A stretch of 54,923 nt of DNA from an uncultured Mordavella sp. (GCA_902406105.1 CABPCP010000009.1:1-54923); one strand, 5' to 3'. Positions 1 to 7,589 are shown, counted from the stretch's first letter. Translations and numbers: made by a program. Notes: a model not told the origin generated them from the letters alone.

Positions 1-2
1 TA

Positions 3-128
3 CCGGCTGCTAAACGGCTAGGTTTTGATTTTGCGAAAAACTATTGACACTATCTCGCCGCCAGAAAAGAAACGATGGAGGATCCCAAGACTGCCTCCTT
101 CTGGAAAAAGGTGTTAAAAGAGTTATAA
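3..128 (+). pseudogene. C-terminal remnant of an unidentified upstream gene with an in-frame TGA
   Basis: The frame starting at base 3 reads as ordinary protein (PAAKRLGFDFAKNY), meets TGA at 45-47, then continues as a plausible C-terminus ending FWKKVLKEL with TAA at 126-128. A strong terminator begins five bases later, which is why I believe this frame belongs to a real gene end. The other two forward frames stop at 11-13 and 19-21. The TGA could be a nonsense mutation, a sequencing error, the true end of the upstream gene, or a recoded codon. I do not recognise the family, and the gene starts outside the window. Confidence 0.35.
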
Positions 129-132
129 AGAG

Positions 133-172
133 AAAATTTCCCCACAGCATTTCTGCTGTGGGAAAATTTTTT
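133..172 (+). terminator. Rho-independent terminator of the upstream gene
   Basis: A stem pairs AAAATTT-CCCACAGCA (with one mismatch) against TGCTGTGGG-AAAATTTT across a short loop and ends in a run of six T. It isolates the SOS cassette from upstream transcription. Confidence 0.85.
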
Positions 173-195
173 GCCTAATTCCGGGAAAGCTTTTA

Positions 196-246
196 TTGAA
201 AGTATGAAGAAGGTGTGTTATTATTTATAAATAGAACATATGTTCT
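196..246 (+). promoter_or_regulatory. SOS promoter with perfect LexA box
   Basis: TTGAAA (196-201) and TATTAT (219-224) are 17 bases apart, a good sigma-A promoter. The perfect 14-base palindrome AGAACATATGTTCT lies at 233-246, over the expected transcription start. GAAC-N4-GTTC is the Gram-positive LexA (DinR) operator core, so the cassette behind it should be repressed by LexA and induced by DNA damage. Confidence 0.85.
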
Positions 247-267
247 GTTCTGGAAGAAGGTGTGGTC

Positions 268-1533
268 TTGGAAAAAAACTATATCTGTATTGATCTGAAA
301 TCTTTTTATGCATCGGTAGAATGCAGGGAGCGGGGATTAGACCCTATGACTGCGAATCTTGTAGTGGCAGATCCGGAACGCACAGAGAAGACCATCTGCC
401 TTGCTGTCTCGCCGGCTATGAAAGCGCTGGGAGTACCGGGAAGATGCCGTCTGTTTGAGATTCCAAAAGGCATTGAATATCTGATCGCGCCTCCAAGGAT
501 GAAATTGTATATGAAATATTCGGCGGATATTTATGAGATTTACTTAAAATATGTGGCGAAAGAAGATATCCATGTCTATTCTATCGATGAGGTATTTCTG
601 GATGTGACGGATTACCTGGCTATGTATCGGATGACAGGAAGAGAGCTGGCGGGAAAGATGATGCAGGATGTGTATGAAAACACTGGGATTACGGCTGCGG
701 CAGGTATCGGTACGAATCTGTATCTGGCTAAGATCGCATTGGATATTACGGCAAAGCACGCAGACGACCATATCGGGGAGCTGACCGAGGAGAGCTACCA
801 GAGGACGTTGTGGGATCACAGACCTTTGACTGATTTCTGGAGAATTGGAAAAGGTACAGCCAGAAGCCTGGAATCGGCAGGGATCCGCACCATGGGAGAG
901 CTGGCCCAAGGAGATCCAGATCTTTTGTACCATCTATTTGGCGTAGATGCGGAGCTTCTGATCGATCATGCCTGGGGCAGGGAACCGGTGACAATGGGGG
1001 ATATCAAAGCCTACGCGCCCAAGTCCAACTCGATTGGAAGCGGCCAGGTACTGCCCAGGGACTATAGCTTTGAAGAGGGAAGACTTGTGGTGAAAGAGAT
1101 GGCGGATCTGCTCAGCCTTGAATTGGTGGAGAAAGGACTGGTCACGGATTCTTTGACCCTGCATGTGGGATATTCCAATCGGATGAGAAGCAAACCGGCT
1201 CATGGCACAGCATCTCTCAGGGCGGCTACCAGTTCGGGGAAACGCTTGATGGAAGAGACGGAGGACCTTTATGGAAGGATCGTGGACCCTTATGTTCCGG
1301 TGCGGCGCATGACCCTGACCTTTAACCGGGTGATGGACGAGGCTTACCGGCAGTACGATCTGTTTTGCGATCCGGAAGAGGAAGAGCGGGAGAATCGGCT
1401 TCAGAAAGCGGTACTGGATATTAAAGATAAATATGGGAAGAATGCGGTCCTAAAAGGTATGAACTTGCAGAAAGGAGCCACCACGAAGGAACGGAACCTG
1501 CAGATCGGAGGACACAAAAGTGGAGAGGCCTAA
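268..1533 (+). CDS. Y-family (UmuC/DinB-type) translesion DNA polymerase
   Basis: Error-prone polymerase expected to copy past DNA lesions during the SOS response. At 421 aa it has the IMS/UmuC layout: the palm begins CIDLKSFYASVE with the first metal-binding Asp at residue 9, and the second catalytic motif YSIDEVFLD holds Asp107-Glu108; a little-finger region follows after about residue 240. I chose TTG at 268 because GAAGAAGG (253-260) is seven bases upstream, whereas the GTG at 262 is only one base from that site. The gene overlaps the YolD-like gene by 14 bases, the arrangement known for Gram-positive UvrX/UmuC-type cassettes. Control by the LexA box at 233-246 is inferred. The exact subfamily (Pol IV or Pol V-like) is not settled from sequence alone, so no symbol is given. 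Confidence 0.9.
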   Translation: MEKNYICIDLKSFYASVECRERGLDPMTANLVVADPERTEKTICLAVSPAMKALGVPGRCRLFEIPKGIEYLIAPPRMKLYMKYSADIYEIYLKYVAKEDIHVYSIDEVFLDVTDYLAMYRMTGRELAGKMMQDVYENTGITAAAGIGTNLYLAKIALDITAKHADDHIGELTEESYQRTLWDHRPLTDFWRIGKGTARSLESAGIRTMGELAQGDPDLLYHLFGVDAELLIDHAWGREPVTMGDIKAYAPKSNSIGSGQVLPRDYSFEEGRLVVKEMADLLSLELVEKGLVTDSLTLHVGYSNRMRSKPAHGTASLRAATSSGKRLMEETEDLYGRIVDPYVPVRRMTLTFNRVMDEAYRQYDLFCDPEEEERENRLQKAVLDIKDKYGKNAVLKGMNLQKGATTKERNLQIGGHKSGEA

Positions 1534-1852
1534 GATGGAAAGAGCGGAGCGGGCGAAACAGTTTATGCCCTTTGCGGCGCTGAAAGGGTATCCGGCTGCT
1601 CTTAGACAAAGAGAAAAGATTATAGTGCCTAAAGTTGAGTTTTCTGAGGATTACCAGCAGGAGCTGGATCGGAAATTACGGCGGGTAAAGAAAGGGGATA
1701 TGATCACGGCGGTTTACTTTCAAAATGGAGAGTACTTGAAAGTAACGGGTATGGTGTCTGGAATTGACAAAACCGCAAGAATCCTGAAGATCGTGCGCAC
1801 AAAGATCCCATTTGACGACTTGTACGATATTTGTTTTTCTGGTCAAATATAA
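1520..1852 (+). CDS. YolD-like protein, partner of the SOS polymerase
   Basis: A 110-aa protein whose N-terminal half carries the YolD-like signature region (MERAERAKQFMPFAALKGY), followed by a small beta-rich part. YolD-like proteins are commonly encoded directly after UmuC-type polymerases in Firmicutes and are thought to act with them; their biochemical role is poorly defined. The GTG start at 1520 has GGAGG at 1507-1511. The ATG at 1535 is a less likely alternative. Translation is probably coupled to the polymerase because the two genes overlap. The 3' end of this gene contains the -35 box of the degV promoter. Confidence 0.8.
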   Translation: MERPKMERAERAKQFMPFAALKGYPAALRQREKIIVPKVEFSEDYQQELDRKLRRVKKGDMITAVYFQNGEYLKVTGMVSGIDKTARILKIVRTKIPFDDLYDICFSGQI

Positions 1853-1868
1853 GCGAGTGCGATATAAT
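1840..1868 (+). promoter_or_regulatory. Sigma-A promoter of degV
   Basis: TGGTCA (1840-1845), a 17-base spacer and a perfect TATAAT (1863-1868). The -35 part lies inside the end of the YolD-like gene. This gives degV expression independent of the SOS promoter. Confidence 0.65.
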
Positions 1869-1897
1869 GGAGAGCAGAGAAAAGGAGGAAAAGAGAA

Positions 1898-2773
1898 ATG
1901 ACGGAATATATACTGACAACAGACTCTAATTCCGATGTTCCGGCGGCTTTTTTGAAAGAGTATGAGATCCCGGTGATCCCTCAGTATTATATGTTTGGGG
2001 ATACGGTATATGGAGACGAGCTGAATATGGAACCGGGGGAATTCTATGAAACTATGCGTAAGGGAGAATTGCCCAAGTCTATGGCTAATAATCCAGAAGT
2101 GATCCGGGAAACATTTGAGAAAATATTGAAGGAGGGAAAGGATATCCTGCATGTGGCGTTTTCCAGCGCGTTAAGCGGAAGCTGCGGAAATGTGCAGGTG
2201 GTGGCCAGAGATCTGATGGAAGAGTATCCAGAAAGAAAGATATTGGTATTCGATTCGCTGAACGCTTCCCTGGGAGAGGGAGTTTCCGTGATGCGGGCAG
2301 CAAGCCTTTGGCGGGAAGGAAAGCCAATGGAAGAAGTCCTGAAGATTCTGGAGGAAGAGCGGGATTACATAAATGTGTGGTTTACGGTAGATGACCTGCA
2401 CCATTTGCAGAGAGGCGGGCGAGTATCCAAGACTACAGCGGTGGTGGGAAGTATGATCAATATCAAACCGCTGCTTACAGTGACGGCCGCTGGAAAGCTT
2501 GAGTCGGCCGGAACGGTGCGGGGAAGGAAGAAAGCATTAAAGACGCTGGCGGTTCGGATGAAAGAGGCTTTGGATCTGGAGCGGTTTGGAAAAGACCGTC
2601 CGGTGGCGGTCATCCATGGAGATTGTCTGGAAGACGCCAGGCTGGTGGAGAAACAGGCGCGGGAAATGGGTTTTGAGAATGTGATCATCAATGATGTAAG
2701 CCCCAGCATTGGGACCCATGCGGGGCCAGGTGTAGTGGGACTGGTATTTTATGGGAAGAAAGTAGAGCGATGA
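1898..2773 (+). CDS. DegV family fatty-acid-binding protein
   Basis: A 291-aa DegV/FakB-like protein. Family members bind a fatty acid and, as FakB, present it to the FakA kinase to make acyl phosphate for phospholipid synthesis. The N-terminus YILTTDSNSDVP, the central VAFSSALSGS and the GGRVSKTTA motif, together with the full length, match the family. AAGGAGG at 1882-1888 sets the ATG start. It overlaps the next gene by ATGA (2770-2773). No fakA is nearby, so the ligand and partner cannot be inferred from context. Confidence 0.9.
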   Translation: MTEYILTTDSNSDVPAAFLKEYEIPVIPQYYMFGDTVYGDELNMEPGEFYETMRKGELPKSMANNPEVIRETFEKILKEGKDILHVAFSSALSGSCGNVQVVARDLMEEYPERKILVFDSLNASLGEGVSVMRAASLWREGKPMEEVLKILEEERDYINVWFTVDDLHHLQRGGRVSKTTAVVGSMINIKPLLTVTAAGKLESAGTVRGRKKALKTLAVRMKEALDLERFGKDRPVAVIHGDCLEDARLVEKQAREMGFENVIINDVSPSIGTHAGPGVVGLVFYGKKVER

Positions 2774-3480
2774 GATTTGAGGAAAATGACAGGGGGCAAA
2801 GGAAGGAAGATCCGTATGCTTCTTACAGGCCCAAGGATATCTATGGAAGTACAGGTTTTTACGTATGGGAACAGGAGGAGGCTGGGGCCGGCCGTTTTCT
2901 GAGGCTGAGGCTTTTCTATCTGGCGGGAATGATCCTGGCCGCTTTTTTACTGATCATTGGTCTGAGCATATTCAGTATCCGCCTTCCTGTCCAGACCAGG
3001 ACATGGTTTCTGCTGGCGGCGGTAGTGGGGATCACAATGTTCCTTGCAGTCGGTGCCTATCAGATCGGAATCAGAAGCCAGGGGCTTTTGTGTGTCTTTG
3101 TAAGAGACGAATGGGGAAGAATCTATCTGTTTGATTACACGATGCCCGCCTTTCGGAAATTTATAAAGACAGGTTCCATAGGAGGTTTCCATGGACGGAA
3201 CCCTTTGACATATTTGGAGGATGTTTGGAAAACGGCGAAAGCGCTGCGGGAAATCCGCCAGAGCCGGGCGGTGGAGAGAGTCATGGCTTCCGGCGGCGCG
3301 AAAGACTATGGAAATGAAGTGGCGCAGGTGAAAAGACTGCGCAGGAGAGCGGGAGGATGTCAAGTTTCCTGCTTAGTTTTGAGAACGGGCGGAGAAGAGT
3401 TTATGAAGAGAGTGTTTGTGCCAGTGTCTGTAGAGAATTACGAGGTCTTGTTCTCTTCTTTGCAGAGAATGAAAGGGTAA
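2770..3480 (+). CDS. Two-pass membrane protein of unknown function
   Basis: A 236-aa protein that I do not recognise. The N-terminal 45 residues are charged. Two hydrophobic segments at about 47-70 (FYLAGMILAAFLLIIGLSIF) and 79-100 are followed by a cytosolic-looking, Arg-rich C-terminal domain of about 130 residues. Its start overlaps the degV stop (ATGA), so the two are probably translated together. The layout could suit a small membrane-anchored binding protein, but there is no motif to name a function. Confidence 0.75.
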   Translation: MRFEENDRGQRKEDPYASYRPKDIYGSTGFYVWEQEEAGAGRFLRLRLFYLAGMILAAFLLIIGLSIFSIRLPVQTRTWFLLAAVVGITMFLAVGAYQIGIRSQGLLCVFVRDEWGRIYLFDYTMPAFRKFIKTGSIGGFHGRNPLTYLEDVWKTAKALREIRQSRAVERVMASGGAKDYGNEVAQVKRLRRRAGGCQVSCLVLRTGGEEFMKRVFVPVSVENYEVLFSSLQRMKG

Positions 3481-3518
3481 GAGGCAAAGGACTTTCGTAA
3501 GGAAGGGAGGCGGATGTC

Positions 3519-4384
3519 ATGGAATATGAAGGACAGATCTGCAGAGCGCCTATGGAGCGGGGCTCTTTTATGCTTCCTGTGATGGTGGGCTGCTCTTACA
3601 ACCAATGCCGGTTCTGTATGCTGTTTAAGCACTTGAAGTTCCGGGTTCTTCCGCTGGAACAGATCGAGAAAGAACTCCAAAGAGTGGAGGCTGCCGGCGG
3701 AAGACCGGAGAAGATCTTTCTGGGAGATGGGAATGCGTTTGACTTAAAGACGGAACGGCTGCTTCAGATTCTGGATCTGATCCACCAATATTTCCCAGAG
3801 TGCAGGACCATCAATATGGTACGGTGACAGGGATACATAACAAATCGGAGGCTGAGCTTTGCAGGCTGCGCCGGGAAGGAGTCAGTCATCTTTACCTTGG
3901 GATTGAAAGCGGGCTGGATGATGTGCTGCGGCTTATGAAAAAAGACCATACCATTTCCCAGGCTTACCGGGAGACAGAGCGGCTGAAAGAAGCGGGGCTG
4001 GTCTATGACGCCCATATGATGACCGGGATCGCGGGAAAGGGCCGTGGAATTGAGAATGGAGAGAGGACCGCGGAATTTTTTAACCGGACTGGGCCGAGCA
4101 GGATCGTGAATTTCTCCCTATTTCTTCATCGAAGCGCGCCTTTGTACCAAGAGATTCAAAAAGGAATCTTTACACCGGCGGATGAGAGGGAGAATCTGGA
4201 GGAAGAAGACAGGCTTCTTTCTCTTTTAGAGGTGCCCGGCTTGGAATATGATGGATTTCATGATTTCCTGGAAGTACGAGTACGGGGAAAGCTTCCTAAA
4301 GACCGGGAAAAGATGCGGGCAAAGATTCAAATGGCCCTTGCGGGATTAGATGGAAAAGAACCAATATTTGCTTTTGTAGATTAA
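3519..4384 (+). pseudogene. Radical SAM protein, broken by a frameshift near 3820
   Basis: The first part (3519-3827, 102 aa) begins MEYEGQICRAPMERGSFMLP and carries a cluster of cysteines, CSYNQCRFC (Cys25, Cys30, Cys33), typical of radical SAM enzymes of the Fe-S oxidoreductase type. It ends prematurely at TGA 3825-3827. The rest of the domain (GTVTGIHNKSEAELC, then HLYLGIESGLDDVLRLMKK) continues in the -1 frame to 4384. One base, or four, seems to be missing around 3813-3824. GGGAGG at 3505-3510 supports the ATG start. Either the gene is inactivated, the base call is wrong, or expression needs a ribosomal shift; I see no clear slippery heptamer at the junction. The substrate is unknown. 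Confidence 0.8.
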
Positions 4385-4449
4385 GTTCCTTGATGTTTTT
4401 TGTCTTCCTTTCTGACGAAAGATTTTGAAAAGAAGATAAGCGGTTGTAC

Positions 4450-4504
4450 TTGACAAAACTGCGTGAGATTGCTATGATTAAAAAACAGAACGCACTCTGT
4501 TTTT
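4450..4504 (+). promoter_or_regulatory. ilvN promoter with palindrome over the start site
   Basis: A perfect TTGACA (4450-4455), a 17-base spacer and TATGAT (4473-4478). Directly after it a perfect inverted repeat AAAAACAGA-ACGCAC-TCTGTTTTT occupies 4481-4504, covering the predicted start site. This could be a repressor operator or a short attenuator hairpin. The leader is only about 45 bases, too short for a T-box. Confidence 0.7.
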
Positions 4505-4530
4505 GAAATAATCTGAAAGAGAGGTGCCAT

Positions 4531-5052
4531 ATGCAAAGAGTATATTCACTATTAGTTGACAATAATCCAGGTGTGTTAAGCCGGATATCCGGGCTTTTCA
4601 GCCGCAGAGGATACAGCATCGACAGTATTACTGCCGGAGTGACCGCGGATCCTAGATTTACCAGGATCACCATCGTGGCAAGCGGAGACGAACTGATTCT
4701 GTCCCAGATTGAGAAGCAGGTAAGAAAATTAGAAGATGTGGTAGAGATCAAAGTACTGCAGCCGGATGATTCGGTTTACCGGGAACTGATCATGGTCAAG
4801 ATCCGGGCGGACAGAGCTGAGCGGGCAGAGATCATTTCCGTGGCGGATATTTTCCGTGCGAAGATCGTAGATGTGGAAAAAGAGTCTCTGATCGTAGAGC
4901 TGACGGGAGCTCAATCTAAGCTGGAAGCATTTCTTAATCTGCTGGAAGGGTATGAGATCCTGGAGCTTGCAAGGACTGGGATCACCGGCCTGAACCGGGG
5001 GACGAAGAACGTAACCCTGATCGATCAGGACGGAAACATAAAGAAAATGTAG
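4531..5052 (+). CDS. ilvN: Acetolactate synthase small (regulatory) subunit
   Basis: The regulatory subunit of acetohydroxyacid synthase binds valine and controls the catalytic IlvB subunit at the first common step of branched-chain amino acid synthesis. The 173-aa length is usual. The ACT domain at residues 1-75 begins RVYSLLVDNNPGVLSRIS, with the typical NNPGVL ligand turn and RGYSIDSITAG. The C-terminal half (about 80-160) matches the second ferredoxin-like domain. The start follows GAGAGGTG at 4519-4525. No ilvB lies beside it; ilvC follows after 96 bases, probably in one transcript. A hairpin CAGAAG/CTTCTG lies between the two genes at 5083-5099. Confidence 0.93.
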   Translation: MQRVYSLLVDNNPGVLSRISGLFSRRGYSIDSITAGVTADPRFTRITIVASGDELILSQIEKQVRKLEDVVEIKVLQPDDSVYRELIMVKIRADRAERAEIISVADIFRAKIVDVEKESLIVELTGAQSKLEAFLNLLEGYEILELARTGITGLNRGTKNVTLIDQDGNIKKM

Positions 5053-5064
5053 AGCCAGATGTGA

Positions 5065-6168
<1,104 letters not shown>

Positions 6169-6178
6169 AGTTTTATTT

Positions 6179-6221
6179 AATTTAGGACGTAGCCTTTTGC
6201 AAAAGGGCTACGTCCTAAATT
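6179..6221. repeat. Left 43-base hairpin
   Basis: A perfect 16-bp stem, AATTTAGGACGTAGCC against GGCTACGTCCTAAATT, with an A/T-rich loop TTTTGCAAAA. It sits 10 bases after the ilvC stop and may stop ilvC transcripts, but no T-run follows the stem, so it is not a typical terminator. Confidence 0.85.
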
Positions 6222-6230
6222 GCGTTAAAG

Positions 6231-6283
6231 GGTGTACCTTTTTGGAAGATGGGGTGTACCAAAATGAATTTTGAGGTGTACCC
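6231..6283 (+). repeat. Three GGTGTACC direct repeats, 22-bp period (left arm)
   Basis: GGTGTACC starts at 6231, 6253 and 6275. The 14 bases between copies are A/T-rich and partly conserved (TTTTTGGAAGATGG and AAAATGAATTTTGA). Two helical turns separate the copies, so bound protein would lie on one face of the DNA. Confidence 0.9.
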
Positions 6284-6384
6284 GAATGTAATTCTTCCGT
6301 GTAAATTTGCTGAATTTGCAGGACGATTATGATAGAATAGATGTATCAAAAAAAGGAATATGCCTGCAGAAGGGAGGAAAAACT

Positions 6385-7029
6385 ATGGATGGGAGATTTG
6401 AAGACCTGCGTTCGGTGAGAAATCCAAAAGCACGTATTAAAATTATGAAAGGACATTTTGCTACTAGTAACTCACATTTGAATACATATATCGATATGTC
6501 AACGATAAAAACCAGACATAATAATGCGAGGGAGACCGCAAAAGAGCTGGCGGGGGAGTATTTGGCCAATACTTTTGTAAATACGATTGTCTGTTTGGAT
6601 GAGACAGAAGTGATTGGGACATTTTTGGCGGAGCAGCTGGCGGATTCCAGCCAGTTGTCTTTAAGCGCGGGAAATAATATTTCCGTAGTAACGCCAGAAT
6701 ACACGCCTTTTGGCCAGATTATGTTCAGGGATAATAAACAGCGAATGGTCAAGAATCAGCAGGTGTTGATTCTGGCTGCTTCTGTTACCACAGGGAAAAC
6801 CATTAACAGGGCGATTGAATCTATACTTTACTATGGCGGAACTATATGTGGGATTTGTGCGATTTTCAGCGCAGTTACGAAAATTGCGGGAATGGATATT
6901 AAAACAATATTTACAAGTAAAGATGTGCCTGATTACCGCGCCTATGAGGCGGGAAACTGTCCTATGTGCCAGGAGGGCGGCAGAGTAGAGGCTCTTGTTA
7001 ATAGTTTTGGATACTCTAAATTGGAGTAA
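6385..7029 (+). CDS. Phosphoribosyltransferase-like protein without the usual acidic PRPP motif
   Basis: A 214-aa protein resembling type I phosphoribosyltransferases such as orotate phosphoribosyltransferase. The PRPP loop region reads VLILAASVTTGKT (residues 127-139): the TTGKT part is kept, but the two acidic residues normally before it are Ala-Ala. Near the C-terminus is CPMCQEG (Cys192, Cys195), a possible metal knuckle. The start is the ATG at 6385 with AGGGAGG at 6371-6377; an in-frame upstream TTG at 6307 lacks a ribosome site. A possible -10, TAGAAT (6333-6338), has no clear -35. From memory such proteins occur widely in Lachnospiraceae, so this may be a resident gene rather than cargo. 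Substrate and activity are unknown. Confidence 0.75.
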   Translation: MDGRFEDLRSVRNPKARIKIMKGHFATSNSHLNTYIDMSTIKTRHNNARETAKELAGEYLANTFVNTIVCLDETEVIGTFLAEQLADSSQLSLSAGNNISVVTPEYTPFGQIMFRDNKQRMVKNQQVLILAASVTTGKTINRAIESILYYGGTICGICAIFSAVTKIAGMDIKTIFTSKDVPDYRAYEAGNCPMCQEGGRVEALVNSFGYSKLE

Positions 7030-7041
7030 AAGATACATTTG

Positions 7042-7093
7042 GGTACACCTTAAAACGCAAAAAGTGACACCCCAAAATGCGAAATGGTACACC
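7042..7093 (-). repeat. Three GGTGTACC repeats, 22-bp period, inverted (right arm)
   Basis: Read on the + strand: GGTACACC at 7042, the degenerate GTGACACC at 7064, and GGTACACC at 7086, again exactly 22 bases apart. On the - strand these are GGTGTACC units in the same order as the left arm, and the spacers (such as ATTTCGCATTTTGG) resemble those on the left. Confidence 0.88.
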
Positions 7094-7098
7094 GTAAA

Positions 7099-7149
7099 TG
7101 TAAATTCCAGACGTAGCCTTTTTGCAAAAGGCTACGTCTGGAATTTACA
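7099..7149. repeat. Right 51-base hairpin
   Basis: A perfect 20-bp stem closes over the loop TTTTTGCAAAA. The inner nine pairs (GACGTAGCC) equal those of the hairpin at 6179-6221. Three outer pairs differ and each is changed on both sides so pairing is kept (TAG in the left hairpin, CCA here). The sequence GGAATTTACA from its end is repeated at 7151-7160. Confidence 0.88.
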
Positions 7150-7167
7150 CGGAATTTACAAAATAAA

Positions 7168-7199
7168 AAACAGCCACGACGGTTATGGCTGTCTTTTTT
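7168..7199 (-). terminator. Terminator of rpsT (possibly bidirectional)
   Basis: The stem ACAGCCA/TGGCTGT (7170-7176 with 7186-7192) is flanked by A-runs on the left and T-runs on the right, so it can end rpsT on the - strand and the phosphoribosyltransferase transcript on the + strand. Confidence 0.85.
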
Positions 7200-7207
7200 C
7201 TATGCTA

Positions 7208-7471
7208 TTAAGCGATTCCGTTGACTGCTTTTGCTAAACGGGAGATCTTTCTAGAGCATGTGTTTTTGTGATAAACACCTTTTGTTCCAGCCTTATCGAT
7301 CTCAACGATTGCCGCTTTCAAAGCTGTCTTTGCAGCTTCTGCGTCTTTCTCAGCGACAGCAGCTTCTACTTTCTTTACAGCAGTTTTTACTTTAGATTTG
7401 ATCGCTTTGTTTCTAGCCGCTTTTGTTTCGTTTACCAAAATCCTTTTCTTAGCAGATTTGATATTAGCCAA
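7208..7471 (-). CDS. rpsT: Small ribosomal subunit protein bS20
   Basis: Primary 16S rRNA-binding protein of the 30S subunit. The start is TTG (complement of 7469-7471), giving MANIKSAKKRIL, the conserved S20 N-terminus, and an 87-aa protein of usual size. GGAGGTG lies just upstream of this TTG; the upstream ATG at 7492 would place that ribosome site inside the gene. The C-terminus ...SRKISRLAKAVNGIA is conserved. It is a single-gene transcription unit with its own promoter, a hairpin leader and a terminator, and is divergent from gpr. Confidence 0.95.
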   Translation of the reverse strand: MANIKSAKKRILVNETKAARNKAIKSKVKTAVKKVEAAVAEKDAEAAKTALKAAIVEIDKAGTKGVYHKNTCSRKISRLAKAVNGIA

Positions 7472-7515
7472 CTCGTCCACCTCCATATCCATATTTCGAT
7501 TTCATCGATTTCCAG

Positions 7516-7548
7516 TTCGTTAGAGCCGGACACGGACGTTCTAACGAA
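7516..7548 (-). promoter_or_regulatory. Hairpin in the rpsT leader, candidate autoregulatory element
   Basis: A perfect 9-bp stem, TTCGTTAGA against TCTAACGAA, with inner CCG/CGG pairing, lies in the roughly 80-base 5' leader of rpsT about 45 bases before the start codon. Ribosomal protein leaders often carry feedback sites; binding by S20 is an inference. Confidence 0.5.
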
Positions 7549-7560
7549 ACATACGAATTT

Positions 7561-7589
7561 ATTTTATTCCAAGGTTTGGGTTCTGTCAA
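7561..7589 (-). promoter_or_regulatory. rpsT promoter
   Basis: On the - strand: perfect TTGACA (7589-7584), a 17-base spacer and TAAAAT (7566-7561). This strong sigma-A promoter fits a ribosomal protein gene. Confidence 0.85.

Larger units (their letters stand above)
6179..7149. mobile_element. Putative inverted-repeat-bounded cassette around a phosphoribosyltransferase gene
   Basis: Both ends carry the same elements in inverted order: an outer hairpin with core GACGTAGCC...GGCTACGTC, then three GGTGTACC repeats whose starts are exactly 22 bases apart. Left arm 6179-6283, right arm 7042-7149. The two arms align without a gap from the hairpin through the repeats. A single gene lies inside and no transposase is present. 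Arrays of 22-bp repeats at both ends resemble transposase-binding ends of IS21-, Tn7- or Mu-type elements, but I could not identify a target duplication. An alternative is two copies of a small repeat that happened to insert on both sides of a resident gene. Confidence 0.45.

Noticed and set aside
45..47. Selenocysteine codon
   Set aside because: No recognisable downstream insertion element between the TGA and the stop, and no known selenoprotein motif around it; kept only as an open alternative.
262..264. GTG 262 as start of the polymerase
   Set aside because: It is one base from the ribosome site; TTG 268 has proper spacing and gives the family-typical N-terminus.
3800..3830. Programmed -1 frameshift in the radical SAM gene
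   Set aside because: No X-XXY-YYZ slippery heptamer or clear downstream stem at the junction; a mutation or error is simpler.
4479..4530. T-box leader for ilvN
   Set aside because: The leader is about 45 bases and lacks the T-box sequence and specifier stem.
6231..7093. GGTGTACC repeats as a CRISPR array
   Set aside because: Only three copies per side, an 8-base repeat, spacers that resemble each other, opposite orientation on the two sides of a gene, and no cas genes.
7472..7492. Upstream ATG start for rpsT
   Set aside because: It would put GGAGGT inside the gene and add seven residues before the conserved ANIKSAKKR start.
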